A DNA stretch of 64,000 bases, from the NCBI RefSeq assembly GCF_021538675.1, contig NZ_JAJUKH010000009.1, positions 62,001 through 126,000 of the forward strand, written 5' to 3'. This DNA comes from Paenarthrobacter sp. AR 02. GTDB lineage: Bacteria; Actinomycetota; Actinomycetes; Actinomycetales; Micrococcaceae. The number at the start of each line of letters is the position of its first letter. The first letter of the stretch is position 1. Positions 35,890-44,352 of the stretch are shown piece after piece. A program made the translations under genes and the position numbers. The notes below the pieces were generated by a model, which saw nothing but the letters and a program-made list of their open reading frames with translations, had not been told where the DNA came from and did not search any database.

Positions 35890-36507
35890 TCACTGCGATT
35901 GCGCCGCGAATTCCCAGGTGGTGCTCCCGGTTTGGGATTGGACCAGGTCCTGATCGGCCGTGATCCGGAAGCATAGGTTGACCGGTGCGCCAGGGTCAGT
36001 CCCGGCTCCTTGGGTCAACGCAAAGGTGACGCTGCCCGGCGTCGTACCCAATGATTGGCCGGCCGGAACCAACGTGGCTGTCACCGCTTGGCCGCAGCCG
36101 AACGCCGTCGACTGCGTCAAGGCGTAGGTGAGGCCCACGAGGCCGCCTGTGGAGGTTTCCGTGGACACGGTAACTGTGGCGTCGCTGGTTGTGGTGCTGT
36201 CCAGCCGGACGGCGAAGGGTGCCGTGACAACGTCGCCGGGAGCCATGTTGGCAGTGTTCGCGGTGAAGCCGAGCGTCGCCGGCGCGGTCACCGGGTTCTC
36301 GCCGAAATCGGATCCGTCCGTGCTGCCCTCAAGGTTGAAAGCACCCGCGGTGAAGGTGCCTTGGGCAAATTCGGAGTCATTCCAGGCTGCCAAGGTGATG
36401 GCCGCGCCCACTCCGAGGACCAATCCACCGGCCAGGATCGCCCTGATTTTCGGCGCTTTACGGAGGCGCTGGCTGGCTTCGGCTGTGGTTGTTTCCTGTG
36501 CGAACAT
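35890..36507 (-). CDS. TasA/CalY-like SipW-dependent secreted protein 1
   Basis: 205 residues from MFAQETTTAE (36507), set by GGGGGAA just upstream; an in-frame ATG further up would lengthen the cytoplasmic tail. The signal region is KIRAILAGGLVLGVGAAI then TLAAWNDSEFAQGTF. The mature part is Thr/Ser-rich with CGQAV and VNLCFRI Cys pairs matching its paralogue. First gene of the five-gene cassette. Expected to be cut by the SipW peptidase and assembled outside the cell; function is inferred from the family. Confidence 0.87.
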   Translation of the reverse strand: MFAQETTTAEASQRLRKAPKIRAILAGGLVLGVGAAITLAAWNDSEFAQGTFTAGAFNLEGSTDGSDFGENPVTAPATLGFTANTANMAPGDVVTAPFAVRLDSTTTSDATVTVSTETSTGGLVGLTYALTQSTAFGCGQAVTATLVPAGQSLGTTPGSVTFALTQGAGTDPGAPVNLCFRITADQDLVQSQTGSTTWEFAAQSQ

Positions 36508-36816
36508 GGTTCCCCCAAGATCAATGTCGGCGTCGACGGGTATCAACATGGCTGCCTCTTCGAACCCATGATCCACTCAGCCCGGTGACGGAGGCGGTGA
36601 CCTGCACTTAAGGGTTAATCCAGCTGTCGAGACGCCCGACACGTTTCCAGGGCAACACGCCGTGTCGCATTTGGAGGCGCGCCGGAGCGGGCCCCGTTCA
36701 CCCGCTTAGTCCGGTAAGGTTAGTTAGCCCCCAACAGCACCCCCTGAGATTTTGCTGCGGCATGCCCGCGGCCGCTCGGACTGGTGCGCTGTAACACCTA
36801 GGAGACACAACCCCTG
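36508..36816. promoter_or_regulatory. Divergent promoter gap, SipW cassette / UDG-like gene
   Basis: 309 bp without a gene. It holds a dyad CGACACG (36637-36643) ... CGTGTCG (36661-36667) and an AT-richer block around 36600-36620 (ACTTAAGGGTTAATCC) suited to a promoter for the SipW cassette. A short AGGAGA stands 12 nt before the UDG-like gene. I see no further structure. Confidence 0.4.
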
Positions 36817-37449
36817 ATGCAAGACCTGGCGACTGAATCACCCGAAGAACTCCTCTGGAACCGCCGCTACGAACCCCACATCGCTGAGGTCAACGAGCTG
36901 TGCGACTCCATCAAGGAACAGAAGCCAGGCAGCGAGGTCCTCTACATCGACCCCGCCCACAGCATGGACGACTGCCGCATCGTCAGCCTTTTCTCCAATC
37001 AGCGCACCACCTCGGGCGAGGGCTTCATCACACCGGGTGACGCCGAAGCAACCACCCGCATGCTGGGCATGCAGTGGCAGCTGGGGCTCCGTCCCGAGCT
37101 CATGATCCCGTGGAACGCGTACCCCTGGATCGAGCCCAACGAGGAACCCGGCAAGCTCACTCCGGCAAACATCACCGAGGGCCTCAAGCCCTTGCTGCGC
37201 CTTCTCCAGCTCCTGCCCCGCACCTCCGCGCTGGTGGCACACGGCAACGAGGCCCACCGCCTCGCCGACCAGCTCATGAAGGCCGCACCGGCCAGCATCG
37301 CCCGCCGCGGCTTCAAGACTTTCAAGGTCCGTTCCCTCGGTGGCCGCTCCTTCGCCGGTACCCCGGCACGCCAGCAGGAATACCTGGACGCCATCCACGG
37401 TGCGTACGCCGAGGCGATGGCCCGCACGGGTATCCCGCGCAAGGCCTAG
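36817..37449 (+). CDS. Uracil-DNA glycosylase-like superfamily protein
   Basis: 210 residues. Landmarks VLYIDPAHSMDDCRIVSLF, GEGFITPGDAEATTRMLG and LMIPWNAYPWIEP followed by TSALVAHGNEAHRLADQL resemble the UDG fold, where a small motif near the N-terminus and an N-x-x-P-W and VxHGNxA pair line the base pocket. The canonical water-activating Asp/Asn motif (GQDPY) is not present, so activity on uracil is uncertain. The ribosome site is spaced unusually far (12 nt). It is followed by a triple hairpin repeat. Not in an obvious repair operon. Confidence 0.6.
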   Translation: MQDLATESPEELLWNRRYEPHIAEVNELCDSIKEQKPGSEVLYIDPAHSMDDCRIVSLFSNQRTTSGEGFITPGDAEATTRMLGMQWQLGLRPELMIPWNAYPWIEPNEEPGKLTPANITEGLKPLLRLLQLLPRTSALVAHGNEAHRLADQLMKAAPASIARRGFKTFKVRSLGGRSFAGTPARQQEYLDAIHGAYAEAMARTGIPRKA

Positions 37450-37456
37450 TCACCCC

Positions 37457-37673
37457 TTTCGTTGCGGGGCCCGCTCTGCGCCTTGAACTCCCGGTTCAGC
37501 AAGCAGACCGGGCCTCACAACACACACACTTTCGTTGCGGGGCCCGCTCTGCGCCCTAAACTCCCGGTTCAGCAAGCAGACCGGGCCACACAACACACAC
37601 ACTTTCGTTGCGGGGCCCGCTCTGCGCCCTAAACTCCCGGTTCAGCAAGCAGACCGGGCCACACAACACACAC
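37457..37673. repeat. Three tandem 73-bp repeats, each with a hairpin
   Basis: Copies start at 37457, 37530 and 37603; copies 2 and 3 are identical over 71 bp and copy 1 differs at four positions. Each holds GGCCCGCTCTGC and, 23 nt on, GCAGACCGGGCC (11 of 12 pair), with an inner CCCGGT/ACCGGG dyad, and ends in an ACACAC run. They fill the gap between the UDG-like gene and a convergent gene. They are not coding. Tandem duplication of a terminator-like element is the simplest view. Confidence 0.9.
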
Positions 37674-37711
37674 GACGGCGGCCCCCACCTTTTGGTGAGG
37701 GCCGCCGTCGT
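37672..37711. terminator. Strong terminator for DUF3151 / UDG-like convergent genes
   Basis: An 18-bp stem with one mismatch (ACGACGGCGGCCCCCACC, TTTT loop, complement) lies 21 bp past the DUF3151 stop. It can serve both strands. Confidence 0.85.
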
Positions 37712-37732
37712 CGTTTCTTGCTTGCGTCCGAT

Positions 37733-38155
37733 TTAGCGGGCTTCGATCGCTGCCTTGGCCTTCGGGTCAGAGTCGTTCAGGAACTTCTCGATCCGCTCGG
37801 GCTCTTCAGCTTCGCCGATCGCCGACGCTGCACGGCCCAATGCGTAGAGAGCACGCAGGAAGCCCTGGTTGGGCTCGTGCTCCCACGGGATGGGTCCAAC
37901 GCCGCGCCAGCCGTTGCGGCGCAGGGAGTCCAGGCCGCGGTGGTAGCCGACGCGGGCGTAGGCGTAGGACTCGATGGTCCGGCCTTCCGCCCAGGCTTCC
38001 TCGGCGAGGATCGCCCACAAAAGTGAGGACGTCGGGTTCTGCGCTACGAGGTCCAGTGCTTCCTTGCCGAGGGCCAGGTGCTGGTAGATCTCGTTTTCAG
38101 CGGGCAGGAGCGTGGGCTCCGGCCCCATTAGGTTCTTGCGGAATTCGTCGGACAT
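37733..38155 (-). CDS. DUF3151 family protein
   Basis: 140 residues from MSDEFRKNLMG (38155). All-helical, TPR-like (NPTSSLLWAILAEEAWAEG, SYAYARVGYHRGLDSLRRNGWRG); an actinobacterial family of unknown function nearly always next to class II fba. Its ATG shares one base with the fba stop (TAATG), so it is translationally coupled to aldolase. Confidence 0.92.
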   Translation of the reverse strand: MSDEFRKNLMGPEPTLLPAENEIYQHLALGKEALDLVAQNPTSSLLWAILAEEAWAEGRTIESYAYARVGYHRGLDSLRRNGWRGVGPIPWEHEPNQGFLRALYALGRAASAIGEAEEPERIEKFLNDSDPKAKAAIEAR

Positions 38156-39174
38156 TAGAAGGTCTTGCCGACGGATCCGAGCTGCTGGGCGGCTTCGACG
38201 ATGCGTGCGGCCATGCCTGCTTCGGCCGAAGCACCCCACACGCGGGGGTCGTAGGTCTTCTTGTTGCCCATTTCGCCGTCGACTTTCAGGACGCCGTCGT
38301 AGTTGGAGAACATGTGTCCGGCCACCGGGCGGGTGAACGCGTACTGGGTATCGGTGTCGATGTTCATCTTGATCACACCATAGGAAACAGCGTCAGCGAT
38401 TTCCTGCTCCGTAGAACCCGAACCGCCGTGGAAGACGAGGTCGAACGGGTTTTCCTTGCCGATCTTCGCACCCACCTCGGCCTGGATCTGCTTGAGCAGT
38501 TCCGGGCGAAGCTTCACATTGCCCGGCTTGTACACACCATGCACGTTACCGAACGTCAACGCGGTCAGGTAACGGCCGTTCTCCCCGGCACCGAGGGCCT
38601 CGATCGTGGCCAGGGCGTCCTCGGTGGTGGTGTAAAGCTTCTCGTTGATCTCGTTCTCCACGCCGTCTTCCTCGCCACCGACGGTGCCGATTTCAACCTC
38701 GAGGATGATCTTCGCAGCAGCCGCGCGCTGCAGCAGTTCACGGCCGATGCGCAGGTTATCTTCCAGGGTCTCGTGCGAGCCGTCCCACATGTGCGAGTTG
38801 AAGATCGGGTCCTTGCCGGCCTTCACGGCTTCCTCGGACGCGGACAGCAACGGCAGGACAAAGTCCGCCAGCTTATCCTGCGGGCAGTGGTCCGTGTGCA
38901 GGGCAATGTTGACGTTGTAGTTCTTGGCAACTTCACGGGCGAACGCGGCGAAACCCAGCGAACCGGCCACCATGTCCTTGACCGAAGCACCGGACCAGTA
39001 CGCTGCGCCACCGGTGGAAACCTGGATGATGCCGTCCGACTCGGCCTCGGCGAAACCGCGGATCGCAGCGTTCAGAGTCTGCGACGACGTCACATTCACC
39101 GCGGGGAAAGCGAAACCGCCAGCCTTCGCACGGTCGATCATCTCGGAGTAAATCTCTGGGGTTGCAATGGGCAT
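38155..39174 (-). CDS. fba: Class II fructose-bisphosphate aldolase
   Basis: 339 residues from MPIATPEIYSEM (39174). Zn2+-dependent aldolase of glycolysis/gluconeogenesis, cleaving fructose-1,6-bisphosphate. The zinc ligands lie in ALHTDHCPQDK near 95, in LEVEIGTVGGEEDGV near 165 and GNVHGVY and VFHGGSGS near 230-275. Conventional length for the long actinobacterial class II form. Directly coupled to DUF3151. Confidence 0.98.
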   Translation of the reverse strand: MPIATPEIYSEMIDRAKAGGFAFPAVNVTSSQTLNAAIRGFAEAESDGIIQVSTGGAAYWSGASVKDMVAGSLGFAAFAREVAKNYNVNIALHTDHCPQDKLADFVLPLLSASEEAVKAGKDPIFNSHMWDGSHETLEDNLRIGRELLQRAAAAKIILEVEIGTVGGEEDGVENEINEKLYTTTEDALATIEALGAGENGRYLTALTFGNVHGVYKPGNVKLRPELLKQIQAEVGAKIGKENPFDLVFHGGSGSTEQEIADAVSYGVIKMNIDTDTQYAFTRPVAGHMFSNYDGVLKVDGEMGNKKTYDPRVWGASAEAGMAARIVEAAQQLGSVGKTF

Positions 39175-39310
39175 GGTGACTCCTATGCTGAATTCGTCTG
39201 TGGGCGGGTAGCCCTGGAGTAGACCGCTTACGGCTAGCACCATCCTAGCGATATCCGCCGGGACGCCGTGTTTCCGGTCACTGGGGCCCTTAACACTTCC
39301 GCCGAGTTGG

Positions 39311-40009
39311 TCAGGACACGGGCTGCTGGAAAACGTGCCGGCGGACCCAGGCGTGCATGGCGATCGCCGCGGCCGACGCCGCATTCATGGAACGTGTGGA
39401 CCCGAACTGCTCAATGGACAGGGTTGCGACGGCGGCGTCGTGCACCTCGGGGGTGAGGCCTGGGCCCTCTTGTCCGAACACCAGGACGCACTTCTTTGGG
39501 AGGTCATAGGTTTCCAGCGGCACGGAATCCGGGAAGATGTCGATGCCGATCACCGCCAGCCCCTCCCCCTCAGCCCACTGGACAAAATCCTCAACGGTGG
39601 GGTGGTGGCGGACGTGCTGGTAGCGATCGGTGACCATGGCCCCGCGGCGGTTCCACCGCCGTCGTCCGATGATGTGGACCTCTTTGGCGAGGAACGCGTT
39701 GGCGGTCCGCACCACGGTGCCGATGTTGAGGTCGTGCTGCCAGTTCTCAATGGCGATGTGGAATTCGTGGCGCTTGGAATCGAGGTCGGTCACGATTGCC
39801 TCGTGCTTCCAGTAACGGTACTGGTCCACCACGTTGCGGCGGTCGCCGTCCCTCAAAAGGTCCGGGTCCCAGTGCTCACCTTCGGGCAGCTCACCTTCCC
39901 AAGGCCCGACGCCGACCTCGGGTTTCGCTTCTGCCTCGCCGTCATGCGTCGTCCCGGTCAGGTCCTCGGCAGGGGCGGGCAGGGCAGTGTTGGGGGGAAG
40001 GTCAGTCAC
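39311..40009 (-). CDS. TrmH/SpoU-family RNA 2'-O-methyltransferase
   Basis: 232 residues with a 45-residue acidic N-tail, then the SPOUT fold: motif 1 NIGTVVRTANAF near 98, motif 2 VLVFGQEGPGL near 178 and motif 3 SIEQFGSTRSMNAASAAAIAMHAW near 198-220, which forms the deep trefoil knot that binds SAM. Probably modifies tRNA or rRNA. Target base is not known. Monocistronic on the minus strand between fba and a membrane protein gene. Confidence 0.93.
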   Translation of the reverse strand: MTDLPPNTALPAPAEDLTGTTHDGEAEAKPEVGVGPWEGELPEGEHWDPDLLRDGDRRNVVDQYRYWKHEAIVTDLDSKRHEFHIAIENWQHDLNIGTVVRTANAFLAKEVHIIGRRRWNRRGAMVTDRYQHVRHHPTVEDFVQWAEGEGLAVIGIDIFPDSVPLETYDLPKKCVLVFGQEGPGLTPEVHDAAVATLSIEQFGSTRSMNAASAAAIAMHAWVRRHVFQQPVS

Positions 40010-40050
40010 CCCTCAACTTTAGCCCTGCCCGTGTTGGTGCTTGGCCGGAC

Positions 40051-41208
40051 CTAGCCCATCTTCCACTTGTTGATGCGGTACGAGTTGGCCAGCTGCTCGA
40101 ACAGTCCCGGGTGGGCATCCCAGTATTCCTTGTGTCCGCTGACACCCAGCATCTGCGGGGTGCCCCAAGGGGTCACCGAAAACAGGTTCACGGCCTGGAT
40201 CGCTTCGCCGCGGGCGTTGTTGCAGGTGAAGCCCACCACGACTGCGGCGCCTCGGCGGAACTCGCGCGCCTCCGGCATGCTGGTCTTGAAGTCTGACGCG
40301 CACTTGTGGCCCACCAGGTTCTGCGGCAACTCCGTGGCGGTCATGTTCTTGTAGCGGGCTTCGATGTCCTTGATTGCCTTCTTGACGTCCTCAGGGTTCT
40401 TCCCGAACTTGCCTTCCTCCGACTCCGCGAAGAACGCGTAGGCGAGCGCGATTCCGTCGGCATCGGTCTCCACGGTGCCTTGGGCCCTCTTCTGGATCTC
40501 TTCACCTGTGGTGGGGTCCTTGGTGATGCCGAAAGATTCGTCGTGCGTCCATTCGGCCAGATACTGGAAGGAGGATTCGCCAGTGACCCACTTGCTGAAC
40601 AGCGGATCGCCGTCGGCCGGGACGTTCGAAGGTCCGGCGAGCTGCTCCCAGACTGCGGGCAGCGGGATGGCACCGGCAGGCATGTCGGTGGACGCCGACG
40701 CGTCACCGGACGGCTCAGCTTCCGCGGACGGCTCGGCCGCCGCTTCCGAGGCCTCGTTGGATGAGGTCGCTAAGGGCGCCGGAGTGTTCTCAGCGACCGG
40801 CTTGGTCATCGACGGAATGAGCCACGTGAACGCAACCACCAGGGCGATGATAACGACGACGGCGACCCCGCCGAGGATGAGGAACAGGGACTTCTTGTTG
40901 TGGTCGCCGGGGCCTTGGTGGGGTCCGCCGGGGTTGTCCGGCTGCCCCGAGTATCCGGGCTGTGCGGGAAACGCCTGCGCTGGGTACTGCTGGGTGGGGT
41001 TGCCCGGCTGCGCTGGGTACTGCTGCGTGGGGAAAGCCTGGGTCGGTGGCTGCTGCGGCTGGCCCGGCTGCTGTTCTTCCGGCTGGTAGATCGGCTGGGT
41101 TTGCCCCGGCTGGTACTGGCGGTAGGGCTCCTGGCCCGATCCGTAGCGCGGCTGCGGGACGCCGTTGGGGTTGTAGGGAGGCTGGGGTGCCCCGTTGTCG
41201 TTGCTCAT
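40051..41208 (-). CDS. Pro/Gln-rich single-pass membrane protein, unknown function
   Basis: 385 residues from MSNDNGAPQPPYNP (41208; AAAGGG 6 nt upstream). Residues 1-110 are cytoplasmic Pro/Gln/Tyr repeats (PTQQYPAQP, PTQAFPTQ), one helix at about 118-140 (SLFLILGGVAVVVIIALVVAFTWLI region), then an acidic Ser/Ala stalk and a folded extracytoplasmic domain of about 200 residues with two Cys. Such PxxQ-rich N-tails followed by an outer domain are frequent in actinobacteria and often lie near cell-wall proteins. Function not recognised. Confidence 0.85.
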   Translation of the reverse strand: MSNDNGAPQPPYNPNGVPQPRYGSGQEPYRQYQPGQTQPIYQPEEQQPGQPQQPPTQAFPTQQYPAQPGNPTQQYPAQAFPAQPGYSGQPDNPGGPHQGPGDHNKKSLFLILGGVAVVVIIALVVAFTWLIPSMTKPVAENTPAPLATSSNEASEAAAEPSAEAEPSGDASASTDMPAGAIPLPAVWEQLAGPSNVPADGDPLFSKWVTGESSFQYLAEWTHDESFGITKDPTTGEEIQKRAQGTVETDADGIALAYAFFAESEEGKFGKNPEDVKKAIKDIEARYKNMTATELPQNLVGHKCASDFKTSMPEAREFRRGAAVVVGFTCNNARGEAIQAVNLFSVTPWGTPQMLGVSGHKEYWDAHPGLFEQLANSYRINKWKMG

Positions 41209-41512
41209 GGCTGGCCCTTTCAGATGCTGTGGGACACCGGCTGTGTACTGGGAACCGATGGACAATGCGGTAAAAGGGGACCTGCTGTAGCGCTGGCGGC
41301 ATCCTGGATCCGCCGTGTCGATCCCCCGACCCACGGTGGCAGCACGCCTGCGCCGCACCCAAGCGTAGTTCAGTCGTGGGCGCGCGGCACAAGTCAAGGC
41401 CCTTTTCCACATGGGTAGAACTATCCACATACGCGGCAACCCGGGATGTCTGTCTGCCGGATTGATGGAAGACTGGGACGCAGTGCAGGAACAACCCCAG
41501 CCGGAGGCAAAT
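41209..41512. promoter_or_regulatory. Divergent intergenic region before the HAD phosphatase gene
   Basis: A 304-bp gap holding promoters for the minus-strand membrane protein gene and the plus-strand HAD gene. It contains two DnaA-box-like 9-mers, TTTTCCACA at 41403-41411 and CTATCCACA at 41421-41429, 18 bp apart; the second is imperfect. The first 100 bp is GC-rich with no dyad. Confidence 0.4.
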
Positions 41513-42343
41513 ATGGCAGAAGAATCCACGCCCCACACGTCCACGTCGGTTTACCGGAACGGTCACGAGATCGAATGCTGGCTCACGGACATGGATGGTG
41601 TCCTGGTCCATGAGAACCAGGCGATTCCCGGCGCAGCTGAACTCATCCAGCGCTGGGTCGATACCTCCAAGCGGTTCCTGGTCCTGACCAACAACTCCAT
41701 CTTCACCCCGCGCGACCTCGCAGCCCGTCTCCGGGCATCGGGGCTTGAAGTACCGGAGGAAAACATCTGGACATCGGCCTTGGCCACAGCCCAGTTCCTC
41801 AAGGACCAGGTCCAGTCATCCGACTCAGGCAATCGCGCATACACCATCGGCGAGGCCGGCCTTACTACCGCGCTTCATGAGGCCGGGTTCATCCTCACCG
41901 ATACCGATCCCGATTTCGTGGTCCTCGGCGAGACCCGCACCTACTCCTTCGAAGCGATCACCATGGCTGTTCGCCACATCCTGGCCGGCGCCCGCTTCAT
42001 TGCGACCAACCCGGACGCTACGGGCCCCTCCAAGGACGGCCCCATGCCGGCAACGGGTGCCATCGCGGCAATGATCACCAAGGCCACCGGGCGTGAACCG
42101 TACATTGTGGGCAAGCCCAACCCCATGATGTTTCGCTCGGCGATGAACCAGATCGACGCACACTCTGAGACAACCGCAATGATCGGTGACCGCATGGACA
42201 CGGACATCGTTGCGGGCATGGAAGCGGGCCTTCACACGGTCCTGGTGCTTAGCGGCATCACCCAGCGCGAGGAAATCGTGTCCTTCCCATTCCGGCCCAA
42301 CCAGATCCTGGACTCCGTGGCCGATCTCAAGAGCCAAATCTAA
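41513..42343 (+). CDS. HAD-IIA family sugar phosphatase (NagD-like)
   Basis: 276 residues from MAEESTP (41513), set by GGAGG 5 nt upstream; an upstream in-frame ATG would add 34 residues. Asp26-x-Asp28 (LTDMDGVL) is the HAD nucleophile pair, VLTNNSI near 63 is motif II, and the C-terminal IGDRMDTDI near 227 is motif IV. HAD-IIA enzymes dephosphorylate nucleotides or sugar phosphates. It precedes a tyrosine-phosphatase gene by 15 bp. Confidence 0.93.
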   Translation: MAEESTPHTSTSVYRNGHEIECWLTDMDGVLVHENQAIPGAAELIQRWVDTSKRFLVLTNNSIFTPRDLAARLRASGLEVPEENIWTSALATAQFLKDQVQSSDSGNRAYTIGEAGLTTALHEAGFILTDTDPDFVVLGETRTYSFEAITMAVRHILAGARFIATNPDATGPSKDGPMPATGAIAAMITKATGREPYIVGKPNPMMFRSAMNQIDAHSETTAMIGDRMDTDIVAGMEAGLHTVLVLSGITQREEIVSFPFRPNQILDSVADLKSQI

Positions 42344-42358
42344 GTAAGGACAACAACC

Positions 42359-43120
42359 ATGGCTGTGCTCAACCTGCGTCCTTTGGCCGGCGGCCGGATA
42401 CTCAGGGGGAGCCAGCCGTTCGGGCTGGATGCCGCAGCGACGTCCGGTTTCCTGGCGGAGCACGGCATCCAAGCCATAGTGGACCTGCGCAGTGAGCTTG
42501 AGCGCTCCTTGGTTCCATGGCTGGTGGGTGATGCCGGAACTGCTTCGGGCAGCATCACGTCGCCGGATGTGGCCGGGCCAGACGACGGCGGTGGGCTAGC
42601 CGCCGTCGTCCCGCCCGACGTCGAGCTCATCAACAATCCGCTCGACCCCAATGCCGTGGCCGGGTCGCTGCAGGCTGTTGAAACGGCCGAGGACCTTGGG
42701 GAGCTGTATCTGGGCTGGGTCCGGTTGCGGCCGGAGTGGGTAGCGGATGCCCTGCGGCCGGTAGCCCGCGGCAAGCGCACCCTGGTGCATTGCTCGTTGG
42801 GTAAGGACAGGACAGGAGTGGTGTCGGCCATTGGGCTCCTCGCAACGGGTGGCACCGAGGACCAGGTGGTGGCGGACTACACGGCAACCACCGCCAACCT
42901 TCCCGGGGTCCTGGAAATCATGGCCGAAACGTGGCGTCTGAGCGTGCCCTCGACACCCTCCAGTTATTTCAGCCCGGACCTCATGATCCTGCAGAGCCCG
43001 GAAGCCGCGATACGGCATTTCCTCGCGGGCTTCACGCACGAATTCGGAGATGTCCACCGTTTCCTGGAACAGGCGGGCCTCACCAAAGTCGAGGTTCAGG
43101 CGCTCAGGGACGGCCGCTAA
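42359..43120 (+). CDS. Tyrosine-protein phosphatase (dual-specificity-like)
   Basis: 253 residues. The P-loop VHCSLGKDRTG carries nucleophile Cys145 and Arg151; an Asp upstream in LAGGRILRGSQPFGLD and the WVADALRP region fit the actinobacterial PTP family that resembles MptpB. It lies 15 bp after the HAD gene and is probably co-transcribed. Substrate could be phosphotyrosine or phosphoinositide. Confidence 0.9.
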   Translation: MAVLNLRPLAGGRILRGSQPFGLDAAATSGFLAEHGIQAIVDLRSELERSLVPWLVGDAGTASGSITSPDVAGPDDGGGLAAVVPPDVELINNPLDPNAVAGSLQAVETAEDLGELYLGWVRLRPEWVADALRPVARGKRTLVHCSLGKDRTGVVSAIGLLATGGTEDQVVADYTATTANLPGVLEIMAETWRLSVPSTPSSYFSPDLMILQSPEAAIRHFLAGFTHEFGDVHRFLEQAGLTKVEVQALRDGR

Positions 43121-43123
43121 CGG

Positions 43124-44248
43124 CTAGACGGGCCTGACGACCTTGCCGTTCGGTTCCTTGTAGGACGGTATCTCGGGTTCCGGAGGCAGCGGATCGAGTT
43201 CATTCTGGACTTTTTCCAGCAACGGCCGGTACAGGCCGCCGTTCCATTGCGGGCTGGCGTGCGCAGGCCGTGCACCCTCGGTGCTGAGCGTGGGCAGGGC
43301 CATGTTGGCTCCGAAGACTTTGCTCCAGCCAGCACGGGCCGTCTCGTAGTTCACGGTGCCGTCGTCGGAGTTGCCCATGAAAGCCATCCGGGTCCCCCCG
43401 ATCTTGCCCGCGAGCCGCAGCCCGTCAAAGTGGTAAATATAGGCCGACTCCGTCTGGATGAGAACGCTGGACGGCGCGATCGGCGACAACTGTTCCATGG
43501 TTTGGTCCAGGATCTGCCGCCAGGTCCGTTCATCCTTGTGGGCCACGCGTTCCCCCAGTTCGTAGCCACCCCGCAAGACTGACGGAATGCGGAAACCATT
43601 CTCGTAAAGGAACACCACGCCGTCGAACCAACTCTGGTCCAGCACGTCGGCACGGCTGAACGGGCTCGAGTCAAGAACGATCAGTTGGGTTTCCACACCG
43701 TGGAGCTCCAGCAGCCGGGCGGCAACCTGGGTTGCGAGCATGCCGCCGAAACTGTGGCCATAAAAGTACAGCTTCTCCAGACCGAGTTCGCGGACATGGA
43801 GGATGAGTTCGCGGACGATTTCGTCCACATCCAGTCCCAGGTTGGAGTACCCGATCGCCGCGAGCCGGCCGCGCTGGTGCAGCGCGGGGCGGAGCGAGTT
43901 GAGGATCCATTGGGCCTCTTCCCAACTGGTCTTGTACCCAGGGAAGAGGATCCAGCTGGCCTTCGGAAAGTACAGGTCCGAGTAGGAATCGGGGACGCGG
44001 AGGATCTTGGTGGCGCGGCGCTCAGCCTGCACATGGCGGGTAAAAAGCATGTCCCCGGCGAGCGCGGCGGACACCCCGGCCGTCACAAGGAAGTTTCGCC
44101 GGGACGTCTTCTTGAGCCTGGCAGCGTAAGGCAGGATCCGGGCCCAGGAGCCCGGATCCTCAACTTTCTCCGGCTGCGGAGCCACCGGCGTCGGGAGGTC
44201 TTCGTTCACCTCCGGCGGCGCCGGGAGCTTCCCTACTTGAACGTCCAC
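43124..44248 (-). CDS. Alpha/beta hydrolase with internal Tat-like motif
   Basis: 374 residues. Nucleophile elbow GHSFGG (Ser166), oxyanion region ILFPGYK near 101, and the His near the end in PAHASPQWN. A TM or Tat signal at about 49-66 starts with SRRNFLV, matching the S-R-R-x-F-L twin-arginine consensus, but it sits 50 residues in from a Pro/Glu-rich N-terminus. Either a membrane-tethered enzyme or a Tat lipid-like protein with a long leader. Natural substrate is unknown; thioesterase or esterase is likely. Confidence 0.8.
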   Translation of the reverse strand: MDVQVGKLPAPPEVNEDLPTPVAPQPEKVEDPGSWARILPYAARLKKTSRRNFLVTAGVSAALAGDMLFTRHVQAERRATKILRVPDSYSDLYFPKASWILFPGYKTSWEEAQWILNSLRPALHQRGRLAAIGYSNLGLDVDEIVRELILHVRELGLEKLYFYGHSFGGMLATQVAARLLELHGVETQLIVLDSSPFSRADVLDQSWFDGVVFLYENGFRIPSVLRGGYELGERVAHKDERTWRQILDQTMEQLSPIAPSSVLIQTESAYIYHFDGLRLAGKIGGTRMAFMGNSDDGTVNYETARAGWSKVFGANMALPTLSTEGARPAHASPQWNGGLYRPLLEKVQNELDPLPPEPEIPSYKEPNGKVVRPV

Positions 44249-44352
44249 GCAGCAAGCATAGGCTTCGCGGGGCCGCCTTGCAGCCCCGTGGATTGTGGAC
44301 AGCCAATGCCCTTAAGATGCCCCTACAAAGGCATCGGCCGCACCAATATTCT

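Noticed and set aside
37457..37673. Possible CRISPR array
   Set aside because: The three 73-bp units are directly tandem with no variable spacers; the repeat itself holds a terminator-like hairpin, and no cas genes are near.
41403..41429. Replication-origin-like DnaA boxes
   Set aside because: Only two boxes, one imperfect, with no dnaA/dnaN or AT-rich unwinding element; chance similarity is likely.
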